64,000 nucleotides of DNA from Microcystis panniformis FACHB-1757. GTDB lineage: Bacteria; Cyanobacteriota; Cyanobacteriia; Cyanobacteriales; Microcystaceae. Positions 8,340 to 16,323 of this stretch are shown here, in pieces. The translations under genes and the position numbers were made by a program. Numbering within the stretch: the first letter of the stretch is position 1; every line of letters starts with the position of its first letter. The DNA lies in assembly GCF_001264245.1 (NCBI RefSeq), contig NZ_CP011339.1, forward strand, positions 1,922,001 through 1,986,000. Reading direction: 5' to 3'. A model generated the notes under the pieces. It worked only from the letters and a program-made list of their open reading frames with translations, made no database searches and was not told the DNA's origin.

Positions 8340-8678
8340 ATGGATAAAGATAAACTCATAAAATATCGTCAAGCAGTGCAAAATTTGTTAAGTCGCTATG
8401 TAGCAGAAGATGTTACCAGTGAAGACGTAGAAGTACAATTAATATTTGATGTGGAACGGGATCATTATCAGTGGATGAATGTAGGATGGGAAGGTTTAAA
8501 ACGAGTTTACCGCTCGATTGTTCATTTTGATATTCGTGATAATAAGATTTGGCTACAACAAAATTTAACGGAATTGAATCCAGCAGAGGATTTAATTTCA
8601 ATGGGTGTTAAGAGGGAGGATATTGTTTTGGGACTGCAACCACCTTATAAACGGCCTTATACTAATTATGGTACTTAA
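8340..8678 (+). CDS. XisI family protein
   Basis: The 112-residue product matches XisI, the controlling factor first described for excision of the Anabaena fdxN element. Motifs are MDKDKLIKYRQAVQNLL, the acidic LIFDVERDHYQWMNVGW and the C-terminal GLQPP. XisI is usually preceded by XisH; here XisH is absent. Many stand-alone XisI genes occur in cyanobacteria and their role is unclear; some are treated as part of XisH/XisI TA-like or defence loci. A second XisI lies at 19500-19841. Confidence 0.85.
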   Translation: MDKDKLIKYRQAVQNLLSRYVAEDVTSEDVEVQLIFDVERDHYQWMNVGWEGLKRVYRSIVHFDIRDNKIWLQQNLTELNPAEDLISMGVKREDIVLGLQPPYKRPYTNYGT

Positions 8679-8700
8679 AACAAATTCTCCTTGTCCCCTT

Positions 8701-8723
8701 GTTCCAAGGCAAAGCCTTGGAAC
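8701..8723. repeat. Perfect 10-bp palindrome GTTCCAAGGC-AAA-GCCTTGGAAC
   Basis: A perfect hairpin just downstream of the XisI stop, likely a transcription terminator or dispersed repeat. Confidence 0.6.
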
Positions 8724-8761
8724 ACAATATCTAAGGCTCTGCCTTAAAGTAATGCTATAAC

Positions 8762-8872
8762 TGTGGTGAGGTTGTTTTTAGTAGTGAAACGGCAGAAAAA
8801 ATCAGAACTTTACTACAGCACAAGGCTCAACCCGACAAATCTATTCAAGTTGATGTTTTTGCCTATCAATAA
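8762..8872 (+). pseudogene. C-terminal remnant of an unidentified gene
   Basis: An open frame without a start codon encodes GEVVFSSETAEKIRTLLQHK...QVDVFAYQ and ends at TAA 8870-8872. It reads like the tail of a lost gene, but the family is not recognised. Confidence 0.35.
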
Positions 8873-8892
8873 ACTCTAGGGATAAAAAACCA

Positions 8893-11800
8893 ATGAAAGT
8901 ATCAATCAAATCAGGGATAGCGGTTGTCGTCATTACCGGGATGATGGGATTATCGGGAGTCATGTTAAACCCAACGGTGGGACAGGTGATTTCTCAGGTT
9001 TCACCGCAAGATAAATTAGCCGAAGCTGAGAGGCTAACTCAGCAAGTTATTCAATTGTATCAGCAGGGGAAATACAACGAGGCGATTCCCCTAGCAGAAC
9101 AAGCTTTAGCTATCAGCAAACAACAATTAGGAGACAACCATCCCCTAACTGCACAAAGTCTCAACAATTTGGCATTACTTTACTATTCTCAAGGAAGATA
9201 TAGCGAAGCCGAACCTCTCTACAAACAGGCTTTAGCTATCTGGAAACAACAATTAGGAGACAACCATCCCCTTACCGTCGCCATTCTCAACAATTTGGCT
9301 GCACTTTACGAGTCTCAAGGAAGATACAGCGAAGCCGAACCCCTCTACAAACAGGCTTTAGCTATCAGGAAACAACAATTAGGAGACAACCATCCCGATA
9401 CTGCCACCAGTCTCAACAATTTGGCAGAACTTTACCGTCTTCAAGGAAGATACAGTGAAGCCGAACCCCTCTACAAACAGGCTTTAACTATCAGGAAACA
9501 ACAATTAGGAGGCAACCATCCCGATACTGCCACCAGTCTCAACAATTTGGCAGAACTTTACCGTCTTCAAGGAAGATACAGTGAAGCCGAACCCCTCTTG
9601 AAAGAAGCCTTAACTATCAGCAAACAACAATTAGGAGACAACCATCCCTCTACCGCCACCAGTCTCAACAATTTGGCATTACTTTACTATTCTCAGGGAA
9701 GATACAGCGAGGCCGAACCTCTCTACAAAGAAGCCTTGACTATCATTAAACAACAATTAGGAGACAACCATCCCCTAACTGCACAAAGTCTCAACAATTT
9801 GGCATTACTTTACTATTCTCAGGGAAGATACAGCGAGGCCGAACCTCTCTACAAAGAAGCCTTGACTATCATTAAACAACAATTAGGAGACAACCATCCC
9901 CTAACCGCCACCAGTCTCAACAATTTGGCAGGACTTTACGGAGTTCAAGCAAGATATAACGAAGCCGAACCCCTCTACAACAGGTCCTTAGCTATCAGGA
10001 AACAACAATTAGGAGACAACCATCCCGACACCGCTTCCAGTCTCAACAATTTGGCATTACTTTACAAGTCTCAAGGAAGATATAGCGAAGCCGAACCTCT
10101 CTACAAAGAAGCCTTGACTATCATTAAACAACAATTAGGAGACAACCATCCCCTAACTGCACAAAGTCTCAACAATTTGGCATTACTTTACTATTCTCAG
10201 GGAAGATACAGCGAGGCCGAACCTCTCTACAAAGAAGCCTTGACTATCATTAAACAACAATTAGGAGACAACCATCCCCTAACTGCACAAAGTCTCAACA
10301 ATTTGGCAGAACTTTACCAGTCTCAAGGAAGATACAGCGAAGCCGAACCCCTCTATCAACAAGCTTTAGCCATCTGGAAACAACAATTAGGAGACAACCA
10401 TCCCCTAACCGCCACCAGTCTCAACAATTTGGCAGGACTTTACGGAGTTCAAGCAAGATATAACGAAGCCGAACCCCTCTACAACAGGTCCTTAGCTATC
10501 AGGAAACAACAATTAGGAGACAACCATCCCGATACCGCCTCCAGTCTCAACAATTTGGCATTACTTTACAAGTCTCAAGGAAGATATAGCGAAGCAGAAC
10601 CCCTCTACAAACAGGCTTTAGCTATCAGGAAACAACAATTAGGAGACAACCATCCCGACACTGCTTCCAGTCTCAACAATTTGGCAGAACTTTACAAGTC
10701 TCAGGGAAGGTACAAAGAAGCTGAACTCCTCTACAAACAGGCTTTAGCTATCTTCAAACAACAATTAGGAGACAACCATCCCCTAACTGGCACCAGTCTC
10801 AACAATTTGGCTGTATTTTACCAGTCTCAAGGAAGATACAGCGAAGCCGAACCCCTCTACAAACAAGCTTTAGCTATCAGGAAACAACAATTAGGAGACA
10901 ACCATCCCCTAACCGCCACCAGTCTCGATAATTTGGCATCACTTTACGAGTCTCAAGGAAGATACAGCGAAGCCGAACCCCTCTACCACAGGTCCTTAGC
11001 TATCATTAAACAACAATTAGGAGACAACCATCCCGATACCGCCATCAGTCTCAACAATTTGGCTGCACTTTACAAGTCTCAAGGAAGATACAGTGAAGCC
11101 GACCCCCTCTTCAAACAAGCATTAGCTATCCATAAACAACAATTAGGAGACAACCATCCCGCTACCGCCACCAGTCTCAACAATTTGGCAGGACTTTACT
11201 GGTCTCAAGATGATATTCCTCAAGCCATTAATTATCTCAGCCAAGGACTTGCAGTAGAAGAATACAACCTCTCAGAAAATCTAAAAATGGGGGATGACAA
11301 GCAAAAACAAGATTATATGGCAAAGGTTTTAGGGACGACTAATTCGGTGATTTCCCTCAATCTTCAAGCTGCACCGAATAACCCAGAAGTAACCCGTCTC
11401 GCCTTGAAAACTATCTTAGAACGTAAAGGACGAATTTTAGATGTTTCAACCAATAGCTTACAAATTCTCCGACAACGTACTGATGACCTCGAAAGTCAAC
11501 AATTATTAACTCAACTGATTGAAGTTCGGACTCAACTATCTAACCTGACTTTTAAAAAGCCTGATGATTTTCCCTCACCAGAAATTTACCGTCAACAACT
11601 TGACGAAGTTACCGAAAAAGCAAAAGAAATAGAGGGTAAAATCGGTGTTCGTAGTGCCGAATTTCGTAGCCTATCCCAACCCATTACCCTGGAAGGGATT
11701 CAAAAGCTAATTCCTGCTGATGCTGCTTTAGTTGAAATAGTCCGCTATCAACCTTATAATCCTAAAAATGATAGTTTTGGCATCCCTCGCTATGCTGTTT

Positions 11801-12837
11801 ATATTCTCTATCCCAATGGTGACATCAAAGCCAAGGATTTAGGAGAAGCTAAACCGATTGACGACAAATTAATTTACTTCCGTGACAATCTTGCAGACGC
11901 AGAAACTCCTCTCCCTCAACTGCAAAAATCAGCGCGTCAACTTGATGAGACATTGATGCAGCCTATCCGTCAATTATTAGGCAATACTAAAACGATTCTG
12001 CTTTCTCCTGATGCTGCACTTAATTTAATTCCCTTTGAAGCTTTAGTAGATGAAAATAATCAATACTTAGTGGAAAATTATCATATTACCTATCTCACTT
12101 CTGGACGGGATTTACTGCGCCTTAAAGATAAATTTGCCAGTCAACAATCTCCGCTTATTGTAGCTGATCCTTTCTACGGTAAAGCAGGGGAAAAAGTCGC
12201 TCTCACTCGTTCCATAGACCTGTCTGAGTTTACTTTTCCCGGTCTTCCGGGTACAGAACAAGAAGCTAAAGCGATTGAAAATATCTTACCTCAAGCCACT
12301 GTTTTAACGGGTTCTAAAGCCACAGAAAACGCCGTCAAACAAGTTAAAAAACCGAATATTCTCCACATCGCTACTCATGGTTTTTTTAAACCAGAAAGCA
12401 ATGTGCTTGAGAATCCTTTATTGCGTTCTGGGTTAGTTTTAGCAGGAGTTACAATCGGTCAAAGTGCAGGAGATGATGGTGTTTTAACTGCTTTAGAAAC
12501 TACCAATTTAAACTTAGTCGGAACCAAATTAGTTGTGCTTTCTGCTTGCGATACGGGGAAAGGAGATATTAAAATCGGTCAGGGAGTTTATGGATTGCGC
12601 CGCGCTTTAGTTATAGCAGGTAGTGAAAGCCAATTAATTAGCCTTTGGAAAGTATCTGATGATGCGACTAAAGATTTAATGGTCGCCTATTATGGACGCT
12701 TACAAAAAGGAGAAGGACGCAGTGAAGCTTTACGACAAATTCAATTAGGAATGCTCAAGGGTGAGAAGCAAAAACATCCTTTTTATTGGGCAAGTTTTAT
12801 TCCTTCTGGTGATGCAACTTCGATGCAATTTGACTGA
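8893..12837 (+). CDS. Secreted TPR-CHAT protein (caspase-like peptidase)
   Basis: The 1,314-residue protein has an N-terminal hydrophobic signal-like segment (residues 8-30). Then come 17 near-identical 42-residue TPR units of the kinesin-light-chain type (LGDNHP...LNNLA.LY.SQGRYSEAEPLY), a helical linker (about 790-1000) and a C-terminal CHAT domain. CHAT is a caspase/separase-like cysteine protease fold. The catalytic pair is visible: His1162 in IATHGFF and Cys1219 in LSACDTGKGD. TPR-CHAT proteins act as regulated proteases, for example in type III-E CRISPR and gasdermin systems, but no CRISPR locus is here. The next gene encodes a small coiled-coil/TM protein and is co-duplicated with the CHAT end at 15.8-16.6 kb. 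Substrate unknown. Confidence 0.88.
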   Translation: MKVSIKSGIAVVVITGMMGLSGVMLNPTVGQVISQVSPQDKLAEAERLTQQVIQLYQQGKYNEAIPLAEQALAISKQQLGDNHPLTAQSLNNLALLYYSQGRYSEAEPLYKQALAIWKQQLGDNHPLTVAILNNLAALYESQGRYSEAEPLYKQALAIRKQQLGDNHPDTATSLNNLAELYRLQGRYSEAEPLYKQALTIRKQQLGGNHPDTATSLNNLAELYRLQGRYSEAEPLLKEALTISKQQLGDNHPSTATSLNNLALLYYSQGRYSEAEPLYKEALTIIKQQLGDNHPLTAQSLNNLALLYYSQGRYSEAEPLYKEALTIIKQQLGDNHPLTATSLNNLAGLYGVQARYNEAEPLYNRSLAIRKQQLGDNHPDTASSLNNLALLYKSQGRYSEAEPLYKEALTIIKQQLGDNHPLTAQSLNNLALLYYSQGRYSEAEPLYKEALTIIKQQLGDNHPLTAQSLNNLAELYQSQGRYSEAEPLYQQALAIWKQQLGDNHPLTATSLNNLAGLYGVQARYNEAEPLYNRSLAIRKQQLGDNHPDTASSLNNLALLYKSQGRYSEAEPLYKQALAIRKQQLGDNHPDTASSLNNLAELYKSQGRYKEAELLYKQALAIFKQQLGDNHPLTGTSLNNLAVFYQSQGRYSEAEPLYKQALAIRKQQLGDNHPLTATSLDNLASLYESQGRYSEAEPLYHRSLAIIKQQLGDNHPDTAISLNNLAALYKSQGRYSEADPLFKQALAIHKQQLGDNHPATATSLNNLAGLYWSQDDIPQAINYLSQGLAVEEYNLSENLKMGDDKQKQDYMAKVLGTTNSVISLNLQAAPNNPEVTRLALKTILERKGRILDVSTNSLQILRQRTDDLESQQLLTQLIEVRTQLSNLTFKKPDDFPSPEIYRQQLDEVTEKAKEIEGKIGVRSAEFRSLSQPITLEGIQKLIPADAALVEIVRYQPYNPKNDSFGIPRYAVYILYPNGDIKAKDLGEAKPIDDKLIYFRDNLADAETPLPQLQKSARQLDETLMQPIRQLLGNTKTILLSPDAALNLIPFEALVDENNQYLVENYHITYLTSGRDLLRLKDKFASQQSPLIVADPFYGKAGEKVALTRSIDLSEFTFPGLPGTEQEAKAIENILPQATVLTGSKATENAVKQVKKPNILHIATHGFFKPESNVLENPLLRSGLVLAGVTIGQSAGDDGVLTALETTNLNLVGTKLVVLSACDTGKGDIKIGQGVYGLRRALVIAGSESQLISLWKVSDDATKDLMVAYYGRLQKGEGRSEALRQIQLGMLKGEKQKHPFYWASFIPSGDATSMQFD
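9109..11250 (+). repeat. 17 tandem 126-bp units coding TPRs
   Basis: The LGDNHP (once LGGNHP) motif recurs every 42 codons, 17 times. Units 7-8 and 11-12 are almost identical as pairs (AGLYGVQARYNEAEPLYNRSL then DTASSLNNLALLYKSQ), and units 6 and 9 match. This shows recent block duplications on top of single-unit expansion. Confidence 0.92.
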
Positions 12838-12862
12838 TTAAGGGTTAGGAGTTAAACTTAGT

Positions 12863-13135
12863 GGCTCTTCTCGACTTTGTGTGATAATTTTTGCTTATAG
12901 AATCGTGAAATATTTACCTAGAAAGACTTTGAGGACTATTTTGCTGGCTCTTCTCGACTTTGTGTGATAATTTTTGCTTATAGAATCGTGAAATATTTAC
13001 CTAGAAAGACTTTGAGGACTATTTTGCTGAAGAAACTATCAGTATAGACCCCGTTTCCACACAGAAACCAGAAGAGCCTTTTGCTGAAGAAACTATCAGT
13101 ATAGACCCCGTTTCCACACAGAAACCAGAAGAGCC
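12863..13135. mobile_element. ISL3-like MITE, outer copy, carrying an inserted copy of itself
   Basis: Ends are GGCTCTTCT (left) and AGAAGAGCC (right), typical of ISL3-family termini; homology of the ends extends to a TGTGTG box. The direct repeat ACTTAGT flanks it at 12856-12862 and 13136-13142. The duplicate locus at about 16085-16105 reads straight through without the element. No transposase is encoded. Confidence 0.85.
12946..13078. mobile_element. ISL3-like MITE, inner copy (133 bp)
   Basis: The same 83-bp left half and 50-bp right half as the outer copy, inserted at its centre. TTTTGCT is duplicated at 12939-12945 and 13079-13085. The lengths add up: 133 + 133 + 7 = 273, the outer span. 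Confidence 0.85.
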
Positions 13136-13187
13136 ACTTAGTGGTAAGATTATTGGTATCACAAACAATTACTAGGAGAGTCACACA

Positions 13188-13517
13188 ATGGCAACATTTA
13201 CAGAAAACGACCTCAAAGAATTAAAAGACTTTATTGTAGGACAATTCAAAGAAGTTAATGACAAAATAGACAAGTCATCTGAACAACTTAATGGCAAAAT
13301 AGACAGATTATCTGAACAACTTAATAGCAAAATAGACAAGCTATCTGAAGAAGTGAATAACTTAAGAGTTGACATAGCAAATATTAAAGGAGAATTAACA
13401 GGCGTGAATAAACGACTAGATAACTTGGAATTTACTAATCGAACCATCTTTGTTGCCATTGTTACTGCACTAATGGCAGGATCAGTTAAGTTATTTTTCC
13501 CAAATTGGCTCTTCTAG
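13188..13517 (+). CDS. Small coiled-coil/TM protein, XhlA (haemolysin/holin accessory)-like
   Basis: The 109-residue protein is almost entirely a parallel-type coiled coil (residues 1-82), followed by one C-terminal membrane segment (RTIFVAIVTALMAGSVKLFF). This layout resembles XhlA-type membrane proteins; the family match is by architecture only. Three 11-residue units (KIDKSSEQLNG, KIDRLSEQLNS, KIDKLSEEVNN) lie at 26-58; the duplicate at 16324 keeps only one. GGAG at 13173 serves as ribosome site. It follows the TPR-CHAT gene on the same strand. The last residues (WLF) come from an ISL3-like end inserted at the 3' end. Confidence 0.7.
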   Translation: MATFTENDLKELKDFIVGQFKEVNDKIDKSSEQLNGKIDRLSEQLNSKIDKLSEEVNNLRVDIANIKGELTGVNKRLDNLEFTNRTIFVAIVTALMAGSVKLFFPNWLF

Positions 13518-13535
13518 GTTCTGTGTGATAAGTTT
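13507..13535. mobile_element. Solitary ISL3-like end
   Basis: GGCTCTTCTAGG followed by CTGTGTGATAAG matches the terminal boxes of the MITE at 12863. It begins exactly where the two copies of the XhlA-like gene diverge and supplies the stop codon. No matching right end is found before 13860, so the element is truncated. Confidence 0.6.
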
Positions 13536-13861
13536 AACTTACAATATGATCGATCGATCTTTGTGTCCTTTGTGTCTTTGTGGTTCGTTCCACCCCCTCG
13601 CTAGGAAGAATGTATCTTAGAATACATTTTACCCACCAAATCCAAGAGAGCCTCCTAGCCTCCGTTTTGATCCCGTCGCCCGCGCCAACCAACTCGCCAA
13701 CGACGCTAAAAAGGAAAAATAAAGTCAAAAGTACAATCTGGGAGAGTTTTGGAGTATGAGACTTTATAGCGCTAAAGCGCAACTACGAACCTACTTTTGC
13801 CAGAGATCTAATGTTCTGACTTCTGATATATTGATCTTATCTGAAGGAGAAATGAGAAAAA
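13518..13861. other. Gene-poor stretch with relics
   Basis: It contains an inverted copy of the CACAGAGACAC repeat (about 13558-13585), a small palindrome AATGTAT/ATACATT (13609-13629), and a coding-like tail ending VARANQLANDAKKEK (13672-13731) with no start. The last 60 bases are the AT-rich leader of the YefM-type gene with GAAGGAG before its ATG. Confidence 0.45.
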
Positions 13862-14161
13862 ATGAACCCAAAAATTGACCAGACTCAAGCTGGTAGTAAC
13901 TTTGACAAAATTTGCGATCGAGTCATTTCTACTCGTCAACCAATAGAAATTACACGGGAAGGTGGTGAAAGCATTTCCTTGATTCTTACAGCAGAACTCA
14001 ATAGCTTGATAGAAACTGCTTATTTATTCAGTTCTCATGAAAATGCAGTACGCCTCCTAGATGCACTACAACGTGCCAAAGCCAGAACGAATCAGCCTCA
14101 AACTTTAGAAAACTTATGCCAGGAGTTAGGTATTGACAAAGAAGAAAAAGTCTCAGCCTAA
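13862..14161 (+). CDS. yefM: YefM/Phd-family antitoxin
   Basis: The 99-residue protein has the Phd/YefM N-terminal fold (TQAGSNFDKICDRVISTRQPIEITREGGESISLI) that binds operator DNA, and a C-terminal tail that wraps the toxin. It precedes and overlaps the YoeB-type gene by 29 bases. Expected to neutralise the toxin and autoregulate with it. Confidence 0.9.
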   Translation: MNPKIDQTQAGSNFDKICDRVISTRQPIEITREGGESISLILTAELNSLIETAYLFSSHENAVRLLDALQRAKARTNQPQTLENLCQELGIDKEEKVSA

Positions 14162-14432
14162 GCCAGAACGCGAACTCGTTTTTGATATAAGGTTTCTAGA
14201 AGACCTCAGATATTGGGTAGAAACTGAGAGAAAAATTGCCCTTCGTCTGTTATCTTTAGTTGAAGAAATTCGACGCAATCCTTTTGAAGGAACGGGCAAA
14301 CCTGAACCCTTAAAATATCAAGATGCCAATGTTTGGTCTCGCCGCCTTACCCAATCTGATCGTATTGTTTATCTGGTTAGTCACGATCGGATAGAATTTT
14401 TGCAAGGTCGTTATCATTATAGCGATCGCTAA
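14133..14432 (+). CDS. yoeB: Txe/YoeB-family mRNA endonuclease toxin
   Basis: The 99-residue protein has the YoeB signature NPFEGTGKPEPLK with the catalytic Glu, WSRRLTQSDRIVY with the catalytic Arg, and the C-terminal RYHY with the His/Tyr pair. YoeB cuts mRNA at the ribosomal A site. It looks complete. Of the TA toxins in this accessory region, this one, the TumE-type protein and the PIN protein at 33655 appear functional. Confidence 0.92.
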   Translation: MTKKKKSQPKPERELVFDIRFLEDLRYWVETERKIALRLLSLVEEIRRNPFEGTGKPEPLKYQDANVWSRRLTQSDRIVYLVSHDRIEFLQGRYHYSDR

Positions 14433-14461
14433 GTACCTAGACAAACTAAAACGCCAACCCC

Positions 14462-14698
14462 ATGCTCAAAATAGAAATCACCGATACCTCCATCACCCTC
14501 ATCCAACTCCTCCATGAAGTTGAAAAAGGACAAGACATCATTATTTTCCGAGAAGGTCAACTCATTGCCCAACTCTCGCCCCCGCTAAATTCCCGCCACC
14601 CTCTAAGTTCCCACCAGGCTTTGCGATCCCAACATCAACCCTCCGCGATCCAAAGCCTTGACATCCTGCAACAATTACGCCAAGAAGCACACTATTGA
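14462..14698 (+). CDS. Phd/VapB-type antitoxin, toxin lost
   Basis: A 78-residue protein with ITDTSITLIQLLHEVEKGQDIIIFREGQLIAQLSP, the usual N-terminal domain of cyanobacterial antitoxins that precede a PIN toxin. It is intact. The next frame begins like a PIN toxin but breaks off after about 14 residues. Confidence 0.8.
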   Translation: MLKIEITDTSITLIQLLHEVEKGQDIIIFREGQLIAQLSPPLNSRHPLSSHQALRSQHQPSAIQSLDILQQLRQEAHY

Positions 14699-14737
14699 TT
14701 TACCTAGACACCAGCTTTTTAGCTCCATTTTATTATG
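14695..14737 (+). pseudogene. VapC N-terminal stub
   Basis: TTG 14695 overlaps the antitoxin stop and opens LIYLDTSFLAPFYY, the start of a PIN domain with its first catalytic Asp. Similarity ends where the next gene begins (ATG 14735). The toxin has been cut off by a junction with another module. Confidence 0.65.
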
Positions 14738-15025
14738 AAGGAACTCACACTCATCTCTCATCACTCCGGCTCCCTCAAACCTCTAATCGAAGGCGCAATC
14801 GCTGAAGCCCTACGTTCCACTGAAGCGGGTATCCAGCGTACCGAACAACGACTGCGAGAATTTGAGGACAAATATCAACTGTCCACAGCAGAATTTCTGC
14901 ATCGCTACGAAAACGACGAATTTCAGGAAACCCTGGAACTTGACGAATGGATTGGCGAATTGCGAATGCTACAATGCCTACAGGAAAAAGCAGAAAGACT
15001 CAGAGGAATTGAATTTATTAATTGA
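14735..15025 (+). CDS. Partner (probable antitoxin) of the TumE-type toxin
   Basis: A 96-residue helical protein (LIEGAIAEALRSTEAGIQRTEQRLREFEDKYQLSTAEFLHRYENDEF...WIGELRML) of a kind often found directly before DUF6516 genes. It overlaps the next frame by some 17 bases. Antitoxin function is inferred from position and size; no DNA-binding domain is seen. Confidence 0.6.
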   Translation: MKELTLISHHSGSLKPLIEGAIAEALRSTEAGIQRTEQRLREFEDKYQLSTAEFLHRYENDEFQETLELDEWIGELRMLQCLQEKAERLRGIEFIN

Positions 15026-15407
15026 AGATTATTTTCAACAGATTCAAACAATTATCGCAACCTGTTCAGTAGTAAAATTTTTTACGCTAGATTGTGAAAA
15101 ACGCGATAGTTATGAAGGATTTATTCGAGCCGAAATTAAATTCATTGATAATTCAGTTCTGCATATTCGAGAGTTTGTCAATATCGAAACAATTATTAAT
15201 CGTAATATGTACGCTTATCAGTATATGAATACCATGAATACCTTAATTTTCCGTTATGATAATACTCCACATCATAAAAAGCTGAACCTCCCAACCTATC
15301 CCCATCACAAACATGACAGCAGTGAAGAAAATGTAATCTCGTCCGCTGCTCCAACGCTGTTAGAAGTTCTTCAGGAAATTACCGCCAGAATCAGGAGTTT
15401 TCTATGA
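15009..15407 (+). CDS. DUF6516 / TumE-family toxin
   Basis: A 132-residue DUF6516 protein; the family is now usually called TumE toxin. Characteristic blocks are SYEGFIRAEIKFIDNSVLHIREFVN, YAYQYMN..NTLIFRYDNTPHHKKL and LPTYPHHKH. The start is uncertain: TTG 15009 precedes the typical LLIEDYFQQI. Histidine-rich blocks suggest an active site, but the target is not known to me. It overlaps both its upstream partner and the small gene downstream (ATGA). Confidence 0.8.
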   Translation: MNLLIEDYFQQIQTIIATCSVVKFFTLDCEKRDSYEGFIRAEIKFIDNSVLHIREFVNIETIINRNMYAYQYMNTMNTLIFRYDNTPHHKKLNLPTYPHHKHDSSEENVISSAAPTLLEVLQEITARIRSFL

Positions 15408-15559
15408 ATGAACTAAAAAGAATCAGTATCAATAAACTGATTGAATATCTTTCCACCAACACTTTAGCCGAATTTGATGCCTATACTAGATTTAAGGAAA
15501 TGGCAGCTAATGGCAACCCAGAAGAAGGATTGAAAATCTTGGCTAAATTTGATAAGTAG
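15404..15559 (+). CDS. Small protein (51 aa), third gene of the TumE-type operon
   Basis: ATG 15404 overlaps the toxin stop by 4 bases and encodes MNELKRISINKLIEYL...EEGLKILAKFDK. The coupling points to co-translation. A MITE begins at 15555, so the last codon and the stop are supplied by the element; the sequence without it would read KFDN-stop. Function unknown. Confidence 0.55.
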   Translation: MNELKRISINKLIEYLSTNTLAEFDAYTRFKEMAANGNPEEGLKILAKFDK

Positions 15560-15750
15560 GTAGGCGTTAAAAGTTGTCAGATGCCCCCCTTATTAAGGGG
15601 GGATTAAGGGGGGACTAAGGGGGGATCAGCACCCCCCTTATCAAGGGGGGATTAAGGGGGGACTAAGGGGGGATCGGCACCCCCCTTATCAAGGGGGGCA
15701 GGGGGGATCAAACCTAAAATCCATTTTTAATTTAATTATAACCAGCTACT
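15555..15750 (+). mobile_element. Family-A MITE (196 bp), TA target site
   Basis: Left end AGTAGGTAGGCGTTAAAAG and right end ATAACCAGCTACT, with TA on both sides (15553-15554 and 15751-15752). The interior has repeated CCCCCCTTAT...AAGGGGGG blocks with a period of about 58 bases. Same family as 52481-52626 and, inverted, 28383-28474. Confidence 0.8.
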
Positions 15751-15816
15751 TAATTAATATACAGTATAAAGCATTAATTATCATCAAAAAATCACCAAAC
15801 TAGAAGCGTAGGTGAA

Positions 15817-16071
15817 GGGATTTATGGATTGCGCCGCGCTTTAGTTATTGCGGGAAGTGAAAGCCAATTAATTAGCCTTTGGAAAGTTTCTGATGATGCG
15901 ACTAAAGATTTAATGGTCGCCTATTATGGACGCTTACAAAAAGGAGAAGGACGCAGTGAAGCTTTACGACAAATTCAACTAGGAATGCTCAAGGGTGAGA
16001 AGCAAAAACATCCTTTTTATTGGGCAAGTTTTATTCCTTCTGGTGATGCAACTTCGATGACATTTGACTGA
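15817..16071 (+). pseudogene. Duplicated 3' end of the TPR-CHAT gene
   Basis: Nearly identical to 12583-12837, encoding the last 80 or so residues of the CHAT domain (RRALVIAGSESQLISLWKVSDDATKDL). The catalytic His and Cys lie upstream of the duplicated part, so it cannot be an active protease. Together with the following XhlA-like gene it forms the second copy of a segment of about 0.8-0.9 kb. Confidence 0.85.
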
Positions 16072-16112
16072 GTAAGGGTTAGGAGTTAAACTTAGTAGTA
16101 AAATTATTGGTA

Positions 16113-16292
<180 letters not shown>

Positions 16293-16323
16293 TATCACAA
16301 ACAATTACTAGGAGAGTCACACA

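Noticed and set aside
9109..11250. Regular repeats that might be a CRISPR array
   Set aside because: The 126-bp units are continuous coding sequence for TPRs with no unique spacers.
13178..13520. XhlA-like gene as part of a prophage lysis cassette
   Set aside because: No endolysin, holin or other phage gene is nearby; the neighbour is a TPR-CHAT gene.
14862..15008. N-terminal extension of the DUF6516 frame from ATG 14862
   Set aside because: This part lies in another frame inside the partner gene and has no family similarity; homology begins at about 15009.
15829..16071. Independent 80-residue gene
   Set aside because: It is the copied tail of the TPR-CHAT gene, lacks the catalytic residues and has no proper start region.
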